A stretch of 64,000 nt of DNA from Streptomyces mobaraensis NBRC 13819 = DSM 40847 (GCF_017916255.1 NZ_CP072827.1:248001-312000), one strand, 5' to 3'; counted from the first letter of the stretch, positions 17,632 to 27,217 are shown. Notes: a model not told the origin generated them from the letters alone. Program-made: numbers and translations.

Positions 17632-17716
17632 CCCCCAACTCCGGCCGCCCCACTCCCACGGCGAGACGGACTCCTTCCCCCGAGCAGGGCCACGCTACCG
17701 GTCGCGCGGCTCCTCC

Positions 17717-17806
17717 GCTCCCGGCCTCTTCGAGGAGCGCGGCGACCCCGGCCAGGAAGCGCCGCAGGCCGAATGCGAAGAGGCCGTCGAGGTCGAACTC
17801 GTAAGG
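17717..17806 (-). pseudogene. Possible TetR-family C-terminal remnant
   Basis: Within the 248-bp gap upstream of the FAD gene the minus strand encodes APYEFDLDGLFAFGLRRFL, followed by AGVAALLEEAGS. This resembles the last helix-forming stretch of TetR-family ligand domains. No N-terminal HTH is present in any frame, so if real it is a decayed fragment. Confidence 0.3.
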
Positions 17807-17879
17807 CGCCCGCGGCCATCTGCGCGGGCGCCCCTCGCCGCGGGATGCCGTCGCTCGCACGGCAGTTGGCGCGGTGCCT

Positions 17880-18272
17880 CTAGCGGGGGCGTGCCGAGTG
17901 TTCGACGATGACGCAGCGGGTCTCGGCCAGGACGGCGACGAGGCTGCCGCAGTTGTTGCTGTGGTCGACGGCGGTGCTGGTGAGGATGCCGGTCAGGACG
18001 CCGTCGAAGGTGTCGGTGTTGTGCGTGGGGGCGTGGCCGCGGTCGCCGTCGTTGCGGCAGTCGCGGGAGGTCAGGAGTCCGACGGAGTCCCGGCAGTTGT
18101 TGGACGAGTCGTCGGCCTGCTTGTTCCGTACGCCGCTCGCCACGCCCGACGCGCCCACTACGTTGCGGTCGCCGCTCCGGCCCCCGTCGTCCGCCGAGGC
18201 CGGGCCCGCCAGGCCGAACAGGGCGACGGCCACCGTGCCCACGGCGACACCGATCCGCATCAGGCCACTCAT
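17880..18272 (-). CDS. Small secreted protein with two Asn-Asn-Cys repeats
   Basis: About 130 aa. The signal peptide is MSGLMRIGVAVGTVAVALFG with cleavage near ASA-DD. The short mature chain has two related blocks, SNNCRDSVGLLTSRDC and SNNCGSLVAVLAETRC, each with a Cys pair about 12 residues apart and a hydrophobic core. They recall chaplin-like Cys-hydrophobic-Cys units, but the sequence does not match chaplins or rodlins as I know them. Start ATG 18272 or GTG 18275; GGAG lies upstream of both. No homologue recognised; a cell-surface role is inferred only from secretion and composition. Confidence 0.65.
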   Translation of the reverse strand: MSGLMRIGVAVGTVAVALFGLAGPASADDGGRSGDRNVVGASGVASGVRNKQADDSSNNCRDSVGLLTSRDCRNDGDRGHAPTHNTDTFDGVLTGILTSTAVDHSNNCGSLVAVLAETRCVIVEHSARPR

Positions 18273-18473
18273 CACGCATCACTCCGTCATGTAGTCGTTC
18301 GATCGCCCTACGCTCCGCCGTGTGGCGGATCCGTACGACCAACGGCGGGCGGTTCGTACGAGGAACGGACCATCGCGTCGACCCACTCGAAAGAGGGATC
18401 CGCTCTCGGATGACGACAATGGGGGGAGGAGCATGGCTCCTGCCCGCCAACCGGCTCTCCCTGGGAGCGGCAC

Positions 18474-18818
18474 ATGACGAACCCCGACCCATCGGCACGG
18501 CGTCTGCGCACACGCGTGGATCTCCACGGTGATCGCGCCGCCATTCGCCTCACGGGCGAGGTGGACCTCGGCACCGCCCCCGGACTGCGCCGGGCCATTT
18601 GCGCCTGCCTCGGGCAGCACCGCCCGTGCGCCCTTGACCTGCACCTCGCCGAGGTGAGCTTCTGCGACTGCACGGGGCTGAACACCCTGCTGTGGGCCCG
18701 GCTGGAGGCGGCGGACGCGGGGGCCGCGCTCGTCGTGCGGGGGCCGTTGCAGAGTGGCGTCGCCCGCCTGCTGTCGGTGACCGGGACCGATACGGTGCTC
18801 GGCCCCTTGGCCGCCTGA
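18474..18818 (+). CDS. STAS-domain anti-sigma factor antagonist
   Basis: A 114-aa SpoIIAA-like protein. It has IRLTGEVDLGTAPGLR as the beta-strand/loop start and VSFCDCTGLNTLLWAR as the phosphorylation-site loop. The usual Asp-Ser-Ser/Thr-Gly becomes D65-C66-T67-G, so Thr67 would be the residue phosphorylated by a cognate serine/threonine anti-sigma kinase. In this family, dephosphorylated antagonist binds the anti-sigma factor and frees a SigB-type sigma. No kinase or sigma gene is adjacent, so the partner is elsewhere. The ATG at 18474 has GGGAG seven bases upstream. Confidence 0.88.
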   Translation: MTNPDPSARRLRTRVDLHGDRAAIRLTGEVDLGTAPGLRRAICACLGQHRPCALDLHLAEVSFCDCTGLNTLLWARLEAADAGAALVVRGPLQSGVARLLSVTGTDTVLGPLAA

Positions 18819-18840
18819 GCGGGCCGGCCGACCGCGCGTC

Positions 18841-20334
18841 TCACAGGCCGGTGGGGACGCGGTAGACCACCAGGGCCTCGTTCTCCTTCTCCAGGGTCAG
18901 GCCGCCCGGCACCGGGGCGGTCTCGCCGTCGTAGGCGAAGTGCGCGCCGGGGTGCAGCCCGCCGACGCGCAGGCGTCGCAGGCGGGCGGTGCTCAGGAGC
19001 GGAGTGCTGCGGATGCCGCCCGTCAGGGCCGCCGCCAGGAGGCGGGTGCGGGCCAGCCGGCCGGCCGAGACGATGCGGACGTCCAGGACGCCGTCGGCGA
19101 GGTCGTGGCGGCGCACCGGGGCCGCGCCGAGGCCGCGGTAGGTGCAGTTGCCGGCGAAGACCGTCCAGACCCGACGGCGCCGGCCGTTGATCTCGACGGT
19201 GATGGGCCGGCCGGCCCGCAGGACGTGCACGGCGGCCAGGATCCCGGCGGGCCAGGCGCCGATCCGGGAGGCCCATCGCTCGCGGATCCGGACCAGCTCC
19301 GGGTAGGCGCCGACGCTGAAGGTGTTGAGGAACCACCGTTCGTCGCGCTCCATCCCGCCCCGGATCCGCACCATGTCGACGGCGACCGCCTCCCCGCACT
19401 CGACGGCCCGGCAGGCGTCGCCGAGGGTCTCGATGCCCAGGTCGTAGGCGAAGTGGTTGCGGGTGCCGCCGGGCAGCACGGCCAGCGGCAGTCCGTGCCG
19501 CCTGGCGACGGCCGCGGCGGCGTTGACCGTGCCGTCGCCGCCCAGGACGCCGAGCGCGCCCCCGAGCTCCCGGGCCCGGTCCGCCGCCTCCTCCAGGGCC
19601 TCCTCCAGTGAGGGGCCGGAGGCGTCGGGGCGGGTGCCGACGGTCAGGAACTCGGCGCGCGGCAGGGCGGAGCGCAAGGGTTCGACGACGTCCGGGCGTT
19701 CGGTCAGCCGCTGGCCCGAGCCCGGGTTCGCGACCACGACCAGCCCCTTGCCCTCCGTGAGGGCGGGCGCGTCCGCCTGCGGCCGGGCGGGCGGCGCGAG
19801 CTGCCGGCGGGTGGGCACCAGGCCGCGTACGGCGAACGCGGCGCCCGCGCCGAGCGCCGCCCCGATCAGCACGTCGCCCGGGTAGTGGACGCCCGTGTAG
19901 ACGCGGGAGAAGCAGACCGACGCGGCGAGCGGCGCCAGGGCGAGCCCCCAGCCGGGGTTCTCCAGCGCGACGCCGGTGGCGAAGGCGGCGGCCGACGCGG
20001 AGTGCCCGGAGGGGAACGACGTGGTGATCGGCTGCCGGGCCAGCCGGCGGACCAGGGGGACGACGTCCAGCAGGGGCCGCTCGCGGCGCACGGACCGTTT
20101 GCCGATCGTGTTCACCGTCGCCGAGGCCAGGGCGAGCGACGCGGCGCCCCGCAGCGCGGCCCGCCGGGCCGGCCTGCCGCCCAGGACGGCCGCACCGGCC
20201 GCGATGCCGAACCACAGCAGGCCCCGGTCCGCACTGCGCGACAACCGGGGCAGTACGCGGTCGGCGCCGGGCCAGTGCCGGGTCGCCACCGCGCGGAAGG
20301 CCGCCTCGTCCCATGAACTCACCGCTTTGCGCAT
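18841..20334 (-). CDS. PAP2 phosphatase - diacylglycerol kinase catalytic-domain fusion
   Basis: A 497-aa two-domain protein. The N-terminal half is a PAP2 membrane phosphatase with the tripartite signature KRSVRRERP, PSGHS and SRVYTGVHYPGD on hydrophobic segments. The C-terminal half (from about residue 200) is a DAGK/sphingosine-kinase-like catalytic domain with VVVANPGSG, LGGDGTVNAAAA and LPGGTRNHFAYDLG. One domain removes phosphate from phosphatidic-acid-like lipids, and the other adds phosphate to diacylglycerol-like lipids, so the fusion suggests lipid turnover or undecaprenyl-phosphate-like recycling at the membrane. Such fusions occur in actinobacteria. The ATG at 20334 has a weak ribosome binding site. 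It is convergent with the STAS gene. Confidence 0.87.
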   Translation of the reverse strand: MRKAVSSWDEAAFRAVATRHWPGADRVLPRLSRSADRGLLWFGIAAGAAVLGGRPARRAALRGAASLALASATVNTIGKRSVRRERPLLDVVPLVRRLARQPITTSFPSGHSASAAAFATGVALENPGWGLALAPLAASVCFSRVYTGVHYPGDVLIGAALGAGAAFAVRGLVPTRRQLAPPARPQADAPALTEGKGLVVVANPGSGQRLTERPDVVEPLRSALPRAEFLTVGTRPDASGPSLEEALEEAADRARELGGALGVLGGDGTVNAAAAVARRHGLPLAVLPGGTRNHFAYDLGIETLGDACRAVECGEAVAVDMVRIRGGMERDERWFLNTFSVGAYPELVRIRERWASRIGAWPAGILAAVHVLRAGRPITVEINGRRRRVWTVFAGNCTYRGLGAAPVRRHDLADGVLDVRIVSAGRLARTRLLAAALTGGIRSTPLLSTARLRRLRVGGLHPGAHFAYDGETAPVPGGLTLEKENEALVVYRVPTGL

Positions 20335-20370
20335 GCGCCACGACTACCCCGGCGGCGGGCGATGATGCGG

Positions 20371-20425
20371 ACGCGCCGGAGGGCGGCGGCATCCGGTTAT
20401 TCGGTGCCGCCGCCCTCCGGCGCGT
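20371..20425. terminator. Very strong 21-bp hairpin terminator
   Basis: A perfect 21-bp inverted repeat, 20371-20391 with 20405-20425, and a 13-base loop. It lies 18 bases past the stop of the minus-strand SLT gene. On the plus strand it is followed by a T-rich tract (TTTCGTTTTT). Confidence 0.9.
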
Positions 20426-20443
20426 TTCGTTTTTCGCTCCCCG

Positions 20444-21121
20444 TCAGTAGGCGGAGTTCACGTTGTCCATCGAGCCGTACTTGTCGGCCGCGTAATTGCA
20501 GGACGCGACGATGTTGGCGACCGGGTCGTAGATGTCCCAGGACGTGCCGTCGACGTGGTACGCCTTGAACGTCGGGTCGATGATCTGCAGCAGACCCTTC
20601 GACGGCACACCGTTCACGGCGTTGATGTCCCAGTCGTTGATGGCGTGCGGGTTACCGGTCGACTCCCGCATGATGTTCCGCTTCACACCCTCGTACGAGC
20701 CCGGGATGCCCTTGGCCTTCATGATGTCCAGCGCCTGGGCGATCCAGCCCTCCAGGTCATTGCCGTACGCCTTCGGCGCCGGAGCGGCCGGCTTCTGCAG
20801 CGGCTTGCGGTCGGTGGAACGGTTCGCGGCCTGCTTCTCGGCGCGCTGCTTGTCCGCCTCGGCCTTCACCTTCGCCGCCGCCTCGGTCTTCGCCCGGGCC
20901 GCGGCCTCGTCCGCGTGACGCGCCGACTCGCCCTGGCCCTGACCCGCGAGCGCCTTGGTCTCGAACGCCACCGGCTTCACGGCCGGACGCGCGTCCGCCA
21001 TCGCCGGGCCACCGGAGACCACCGCGAAAGCGACCGCGGCGGCACCGGCGGCACCAAGGCCGGCGGCGGAGAACTTGTGGACCTTCGACAGACGGGTATA
21101 GCCGGAGTGGTTGGAGCGCAT
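20444..21121 (-). CDS. Secreted SLT-domain lytic transglycosylase
   Basis: A 225-aa protein from the ATG at 21121. An N-terminal membrane/signal segment (KFSAAGLGAAGAAAVAFAVV) with cleavage near MADA leads into an Ala/Lys/Glu-rich, probably coiled-coil stretch (about residues 60-120). The C-terminal SLT domain contains VKRNIMRESTGNPHAINDWD, where Glu is the catalytic acid, and SKGLLQIIDPTFKAYH. It would cleave peptidoglycan glycan strands. I looked for a ydaO (c-di-AMP) riboswitch because related Streptomyces cell-wall hydrolases carry one, but saw no signature. GAGAGG lies 11 bases before the ATG; the 'longer' open frame has no support. Confidence 0.87.
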   Translation of the reverse strand: MRSNHSGYTRLSKVHKFSAAGLGAAGAAAVAFAVVSGGPAMADARPAVKPVAFETKALAGQGQGESARHADEAAARAKTEAAAKVKAEADKQRAEKQAANRSTDRKPLQKPAAPAPKAYGNDLEGWIAQALDIMKAKGIPGSYEGVKRNIMRESTGNPHAINDWDINAVNGVPSKGLLQIIDPTFKAYHVDGTSWDIYDPVANIVASCNYAADKYGSMDNVNSAY

Positions 21122-21612
21122 CAGTAGCTGAACCTCTCGGATCGGGAAACCGCACTCGGCCGGAACCGGCGCAAGCAAAAGCGCCGTTCTCGGTCGGACG
21201 GCGCCGTGCGGTCCAGCAATTGTTAGCGGCCCGGGAAAACCCCGACAAGCACTGTGACCTACTCCCCCGCTTCGTTGTCAGCGCATCGCACCGGCCGATT
21301 TCGCGGGGAATTCGGGAGCGCACGGCACTAAAGAGGTCCGTATGTGATCGAGGCCCTATGCGCGGCCTCACACCGCGGCCCCCTCCGGATCACGCAGGGC
21401 GAGGGTGCGCATACGGACCGCGGGGGTCGCCGCGCGCGGCGCCGTGCGGCGGCGCGTTCCCGCCGCGTGCGCCAACTTCCCGCTCCGTCGCGCCGGTTGC
21501 GGCGCATCGGCCGGGGAGGAGCGGGCATGCGGTCCGGTGCCCACCGGCGGCACGGAGCCGGCAAGCGATGGGCGGCAACGGCATGGACGGTTGTGAGACC
21601 GGGAGGTGGACG
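21122..21612. other. Divergent intergenic region, no gene recognised
   Basis: About 490 bp separate the SLT gene from the small membrane protein gene. The part nearest the SLT gene (21180-21340) is less GC-rich and probably holds its promoter and leader. The remainder is GC-rich with shadow-like open frames and no credible start with a ribosome binding site. Confidence 0.5.
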
Positions 21613-21768
21613 ATGCTCTGGTGGGGCTGGCTGATCATTGCGGCCGTGGGCCTGCTCGTCGTGGCCGGCACCCTGGCCGGCGTACAGGCGCGCAGGCGGG
21701 CCGGAACGGTGATCGTGGTCCGGCGCGGGCACCGGGCGGGCAGGGGAGGCACGCGGTGGACTCGCTGA
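21613..21768 (+). CDS. 51-residue single-pass membrane protein
   Basis: The ATG at 21613 is preceded by GGGAGG at about six bases. The product is MLWWGWLIIAAVGLLVVAG followed by a basic tail, so it has one N-terminal membrane helix and about 25 cytoplasmic residues. Its stop overlaps the start of the next gene by 13 bases, which implies co-translation with the PRC-barrel proteins. No family recognised. Confidence 0.7.
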   Translation: MLWWGWLIIAAVGLLVVAGTLAGVQARRRAGTVIVVRRGHRAGRGGTRWTR

Positions 21769-22376
21769 TGCTCGCGTCCGAGCTGGCCAAGCGGCCGGTG
21801 GTGACCCTGGACGGGGAAGCCGTCGCGGAGATCAAGGACACGGTCTTCGACGGCGCGGCCGGGCAGATCACCGGGTTCACGCTCAATGGGCGCGGCCTGC
21901 TGGCCGGGCCGCTCAAGCAGAGCCTGCCGTGGTCCTCGGTGCACGCGCTGGGCCGGCACGCGGTGATGATCCCCGGCCGGGAGGCGCTGGCCGAGCCGGC
22001 GGCCGTCGTGGCCTCGGGCGAGGCGGCGCACGGTGCGGTGCCGGGGGCGAAGGTGCTGACGGAAGAGGGCGTCGAGGCGGGCAGCGTGCTCGACGTCGTG
22101 GTGGCTCCGGATGGCCGTGTGGTCGGATTCCGGATCTCCGCCACCGAGGCGTTCGTCCACCGGGAGCACGGGCGGAACGGCGTCTTCGTGCCCCGGGGCG
22201 AGGCGCTGGCCGTCTCGGGGCGGGCGCTGGTGCTGCCTTCCGGCGCGTCCCATTTCGTGGCGGACGACCTGCCCAGTTTCACCACGCAGGTGGAGATCTT
22301 CGCGGCGAGGGCGGCGGACACCAGGCCGCGGGGAGCGGACGCCGGCACGGCGGCGGAAGGAAAGGAGCACCTGTGA
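21756..22376 (+). CDS. PRC-barrel domain protein, first of a pair
   Basis: A 206-aa protein with two PRC-like beta-barrel repeats: LMLASELAKRPVVTLDGEAV with FDGAAGQITGFTLNG, and VLTEEGVEAGSVLDVVVAPD with RVVGFRISATEAF. PRC barrels act as small RNA- or protein-binding modules and occur in actinobacterial membrane-associated and stress proteins. The GTG at 21756 has GGGGAGG six bases upstream. It overlaps the small membrane gene upstream by 13 bases and the next PRC gene by one base, so the three form a coupled operon. Confidence 0.78.
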   Translation: MDSLMLASELAKRPVVTLDGEAVAEIKDTVFDGAAGQITGFTLNGRGLLAGPLKQSLPWSSVHALGRHAVMIPGREALAEPAAVVASGEAAHGAVPGAKVLTEEGVEAGSVLDVVVAPDGRVVGFRISATEAFVHREHGRNGVFVPRGEALAVSGRALVLPSGASHFVADDLPSFTTQVEIFAARAADTRPRGADAGTAAEGKEHL

Positions 22377-22807
22377 TGATGCTGTTCAGCGGGACAAAGG
22401 GGCTGCCCGTCGTGACGGCCGACGAGGCGGCCGAGCTCGGCACCGTCGAGGCGCTGGCCGTCGAGGCCCCGCTGGGGCTGATCGGTCACCTGCGGCTGTC
22501 GGGCTCCGGCGGCCCGGCCCGCAGGGGCCGGGCCTGGCTGCCCTGGAGTCTGGTGCGGGCGGTGGGCCCTGACGCGGTCATCGTCCGCTCGGCCGCGGAA
22601 CCGGTGGTGGCGCGGGAGCCGGACCACCACGAGATCCTGGGCCGCCGGGTGCTCACCGACCGGGGTGACGAGCACGGCACCGTCAAGGACGTCGCCTTCG
22701 ACCCCGCGACCGGGCGCATCGGGACCGTGCACACCACGCAGGGGAACGTGTCCGGGCACCGCCTGCTGGGCCTGGGCGACTACGCCCTGGTGGTCCGCGC
22801 GGAGTGA
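22376..22807 (+). CDS. PRC-barrel domain protein, second of a pair
   Basis: A 143-aa protein beginning MMLFSGTKGLPVVTADEAAELG. The C-terminal PRC repeat reads EILGRRVLTDRGDEHGTVKDVAFDPATGRIGTVHT, split here around its central Glu-His. It ends YALVVRAE. The ATG at 22376 shares one base with the preceding TGA and has AAAGGAG eight bases upstream. GTG 22373 in the same frame is an alternative. It is likely to work together with the upstream PRC protein, to which it is similar. Confidence 0.8.
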   Translation: MMLFSGTKGLPVVTADEAAELGTVEALAVEAPLGLIGHLRLSGSGGPARRGRAWLPWSLVRAVGPDAVIVRSAAEPVVAREPDHHEILGRRVLTDRGDEHGTVKDVAFDPATGRIGTVHTTQGNVSGHRLLGLGDYALVVRAE

Positions 22808-23175
22808 CCGGCCGGCCGGCCTTCGGGCCGGACGGCCCGGTCCGCCGCCCGCAGCGCCGTGCGGGCGGCCGGGACGGCCGGGCGGGGCAGGACCGTGTCG
22901 ACGGCTCCGGAGACGCCCCCGGCGCGCACCCCGGAGCGAGCCCCCGAGCGGGCGTCGGAGCCCGTCGCGGCGTCGGGGGCGTCGGCCAGCCGCCGGCGGG
23001 CCGCCCGCAGCGCGTCGGCGATGTCGCGGGTGCCGGTGGTCACGCACAGGGTGTAGGTCACGTCGGCGAGCTGCCGCCGGATCGCCGGGTCCGCCGGCCG
23101 TGCGGTCGCGGAACGCTGCAGTGCCGTGTGGCGCTCGACGAGGTCGCGGAGTACGGCGGGGTGGGCGAGCAGCAT
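22780..23175 (-). CDS. DUF5133-family protein with C-terminal extension
   Basis: A 131-aa protein. The first about 70 residues (MLLAHPAVLRDLVERHTAL, LADVTYTLCVTTGTRDI, ALRAARRRLAD) match the DUF5133 pattern found in many Streptomyces proteins of about 80 aa. The remaining about 60 residues are Ala/Arg/Ser-rich, low complexity, and may be a late extension; the 3' end overlaps the PRC gene tail to tail by 28 bp. The ATG at 23175 has a perfect GGGAGG ribosome binding site. Function unknown. Confidence 0.8.
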   Translation of the reverse strand: MLLAHPAVLRDLVERHTALQRSATARPADPAIRRQLADVTYTLCVTTGTRDIADALRAARRRLADAPDAATGSDARSGARSGVRAGGVSGAVDTVLPRPAVPAARTALRAADRAVRPEGRPAGHSARTTRA

Positions 23176-23429
23176 GGGTTCCTCCCGGAGGGGTGTGGAC
23201 AGGCGTACCGACCAGGACGCGCCTGCCCCGGATCCCGCCGCTCATTCCGTTTTCGTTCACCGGTGCCTTCCGCTTCGCCGTCGGCACCGGCTCTTTCCCG
23301 GCCGCCCCCGGCTTCGCTCGCACCCCTGGAGGGACCGCGTGCACCGGGAATTCCCCTCCGTCCGGGGGGTAGCGCCAAAGGCGTTCCGCCGAGGGCATCA
23401 GTTCCGGCCTCGCGGATACACGCACCGGT

Positions 23430-23780
23430 ATGAGCGGGGAACTCGCAGCCGTAGAGGAACTGTTGACGGGGGCGCGAACGCGCCGCCAGGTGGCCCGGGC
23501 CTATCGGCGGATCCGGGCGGGAGACGGGCCGGGACGGGACGGACCGTACGCGCGCGGTGCCGCGGCCGGATACCGGTGGGCGCTGGGCGCGCCCGGCGGG
23601 GCGCCCGTCACCGGCGCCACCCCGCACGGCGGGGTGAGCATGGAGACGCTGATGGCGGAGGTGGACGCGGCCGTGGTGCAGCTCGACGACCCGGCGCAGC
23701 CGCCCGGCGCCGCGCTGTACACCCAGGGCGCGCACGACGCGCTGGCCTGGATCTGCGGTCTCAGCGACCACTGCCCCTGA
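23430..23780 (+). CDS. Conserved-looking hypothetical protein, 116 aa
   Basis: Product MSGELAAVEELLTGARTRRQ, ending ALAWICGLSDHCP. It is helical, with no signal or membrane segment and no motif I recognise. The ribosome binding site before ATG 23430 is weak, but codon bias fits a real gene and no better frame exists here. Divergent from the DUF5133 gene across 254 bp in which I see no clear promoter. Confidence 0.55.
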   Translation: MSGELAAVEELLTGARTRRQVARAYRRIRAGDGPGRDGPYARGAAAGYRWALGAPGGAPVTGATPHGGVSMETLMAEVDAAVVQLDDPAQPPGAALYTQGAHDALAWICGLSDHCP

Positions 23781-23823
23781 CGGCGGAGCAGGAGGGCCCG
23801 GGAGCAGGGGTGCCGGGCGTGGT

Positions 23824-25094
<1,271 letters not shown>

Positions 25095-25221
25095 GCTCAT
25101 TCACCCTTCCGTGGGGGACGTCGAGATCGTCGTTCCAGCGTGCACGCCCCCCTTCCGGGCCGCATCTCGGGCCGGGCGGGACGACGCTTGCGCACCGGAC
25201 CGCCGGGAAGCCGGAGACCGG

Positions 25222-26454
25222 TCACCAGGGGTGGTCGGGCGCGTCGTCGGGCTCGGTGACCCAGCCGGCGGCCAGGATCAGACCGGACCGCCGGTGCACG
25301 GCCAGGAAGCCGTACGGACGCTCGAAAAGGGCGGACACGTGCCGTGAACGCCGCGTCGGCACGCCGGCCGCGGCCATGCCGAACGCGGTCACGGCCGCCG
25401 CCTCGAACCCACGGGCCGTGAACGCCGCCACGACGTTCTGCCGCGCCGACGAGACCGCCAGCGGGACCGGGCTGATGCCCGGGAAGTGCCCGGTGGACCG
25501 GTCGACGGCCGTGCGCAGCCCGAATGCTTCGGGGCGTTCGAGGAGGTCGTGTTCGGCGCGGACGGTGAACCGGGCGGTGGAGACCGCCAGGACCGGGCTG
25601 TCGTCCCAGCCGGTCGCGTCGGCGACGGTGACGCCCGGGCCCGGTTCGCCGTAGGGCAGGGCGGAGCCGGGAACGGTGACGTGGTCCCCGGCGAGCACGC
25701 CCGGGCCGGCCGCGAGGACGTCCGCGCCCGGGACGCCCTCGGCTCCGAGCAGCAGGTACACGTCCAGGCCGTTGTCCCCCCGGACCTCGGCGACGGTCAG
25801 CGGCCCGGCGGGGGTGTCCGGCGCGACCCGGACCGAGTCGAGGTCGCCGCCGGTCCGGTACAGCCCGGCCAGTCGGCGGTCCCGCCACGGGCCGGTCTCG
25901 GGGGTGAGCCGGCCCTCGGAGAAGGGCGTCGTCCACCGGGTGCGCACGAGCAGGGCGCCGGCCAGGACCATCGCGAGGTCGGGGCCGGTCGGCACGGGCA
26001 TCGACGGGACGGCGCCGGCCGTGTGCCCGGCGGCCCAGGCGTCGAGCGCGCGGCCGTCCCGCTCGGGGTCGCCGGTCAGCTCGCCCCGCACCCCGTCGGG
26101 CAGCCTCGCCTCCCACACCGGCCGGATCGGCACGTCCCGTCGCGTCCACAGCCCGACGGCGGCGTCGACGCCGTCGGCCGCGCGCAGCACCTCGACCATC
26201 CGGCGGCCGCGTTCCGCCGCGTCGGCCGCTCCCGGCAGGCCCAGGACGGCGCGCAGTTCGGAGCGGGCCGGGCCGTCGGCGCCCGCCGCCAGGAGGGCGA
26301 GCAGCGGCCAGACGGCGGCCGCGGAGAACACGGTTCCGCGCCCCTCGCCCGGTCCCACGGCGAGCCGCGCCCAGTCGGCCGTCAGGTCGTTGACGGAACG
26401 TATCGCTTCTTCGTCGGGTCCGGTCGGCACCGGGCACCCACCCCTCTCGCTCAC
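25222..26454 (-). CDS. Serpin-family serine protease inhibitor
   Basis: About 410 aa from GTG 26454; GTG 26430 (AGGGG about ten bases upstream) is an alternative. Serpin features are the N-terminal helix with VNDLTADWARL and TVFSAAAVWPLLALLAAGA, the central sheet, the reactive-loop hinge FEAAAVTAFGMAAAGVP, and the C-terminal FERPYGFLAVHRRSGLILAAGWV. Serpins trap target proteases by loop cleavage and refolding. There is no signal peptide, so it would act inside the cell or leave by another route. The hinge has the small residues needed for loop insertion, so inhibition is plausible. GTG 26454 overlaps the stop of a 12-codon mini-ORF (GTGA), which may couple translation. Confidence 0.82.
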   Translation of the reverse strand: MSERGGCPVPTGPDEEAIRSVNDLTADWARLAVGPGEGRGTVFSAAAVWPLLALLAAGADGPARSELRAVLGLPGAADAAERGRRMVEVLRAADGVDAAVGLWTRRDVPIRPVWEARLPDGVRGELTGDPERDGRALDAWAAGHTAGAVPSMPVPTGPDLAMVLAGALLVRTRWTTPFSEGRLTPETGPWRDRRLAGLYRTGGDLDSVRVAPDTPAGPLTVAEVRGDNGLDVYLLLGAEGVPGADVLAAGPGVLAGDHVTVPGSALPYGEPGPGVTVADATGWDDSPVLAVSTARFTVRAEHDLLERPEAFGLRTAVDRSTGHFPGISPVPLAVSSARQNVVAAFTARGFEAAAVTAFGMAAAGVPTRRSRHVSALFERPYGFLAVHRRSGLILAAGWVTEPDDAPDHPW

Positions 26455-26552
26455 AGGCTCTCGTCGCTCATGGGCATGGCGATGGTCATGGCGAAGATCA
26501 GGGACGCCTCGGGCGTCCGTCGGGTTCCGCAGCGTGTGGAGCGGCTGGCCGG

Positions 26553-27167
26553 TCAGGGCCGTTCGAGAACCAGGTGGCTCCATGTCACGTCCGCCCGGCC
26601 GAGCGGGTCGCCGCCGTGCGCGAGGTGGAGGGCGGCGAGCCCGTACCGGCGGGCCAGGGCTGCCGTCTCGTCGGCGGTGACGGGGAACATCCGGCGCCCG
26701 GGCGGTACGGGTCCGTGCCGCAGGGAGAGGACGACCCGCCCGCCGGAGCCGACGAGGCCGCTCACGGTCTCCATGGCCGCCGGCCTCTCGTCCTCGTCCA
26801 GGTGCATCCACACGGCGGTCAGCAGGACCAGGCCGAAACGCCGTCCGAGCAGGGTCCGCAGCCCGGGCAGGGCGTCGTCGATCCATTCGATGTCGCGGTC
26901 CGCGTGCAGCCGCCGGCCCACCGCGCGGAGCGCGGCCGTCGGTTCCACGGCGACGACGCGGTGCCCGCGCCCGGCCAGCGCGGCGGCGTCCCGTCCGGTG
27001 CCCGCCCCGATGTCGAGGACGGTGCCCGGGCGTTCGGGGAACAGGTGCAGCACCTCGCGGTGCACCTCGGCGAAGTCCACGCTCTCGTACTGCTCGGCGA
27101 GCGCTTCGGCGGTCTCACCGTAACCGGCGGTACCGGGCGGGGGGCCGGTGCGGGTTCCGTCATGCAT
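26553..27167 (-). CDS. SAM-dependent methyltransferase
   Basis: A 204-aa class I methyltransferase. Motif I is VLDIGAGTGRDAAAL, motif II is HRVVAVEPTAALR, and the post-motif FGLVLLTAVWMHLDEDERP is followed by GGRVVLSLRHGP. It closely fits the general 'class I SAM methyltransferase' type; the substrate is unknown. The ATG at 27167 begins MHDGTRTGPPPG; the longer upstream frame is Arg-rich and unlikely to be coding. The ribosome binding site is weak. It ends 98 bp before the serpin gene on the same strand and may be co-transcribed with it. Confidence 0.85.
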   Translation of the reverse strand: MHDGTRTGPPPGTAGYGETAEALAEQYESVDFAEVHREVLHLFPERPGTVLDIGAGTGRDAAALAGRGHRVVAVEPTAALRAVGRRLHADRDIEWIDDALPGLRTLLGRRFGLVLLTAVWMHLDEDERPAAMETVSGLVGSGGRVVLSLRHGPVPPGRRMFPVTADETAALARRYGLAALHLAHGGDPLGRADVTWSHLVLERP

Positions 27168-27217
27168 ACCGCCGCACTCTAGAGGGCGCTGACGGGCGTG
27201 GTGCGAGCCGCACTCGG

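Noticed and set aside
21122..21340. ydaO/c-di-AMP riboswitch upstream of the SLT gene
   Set aside because: Such switches precede related hydrolases in Streptomyces, but I could not find the conserved core in this leader.
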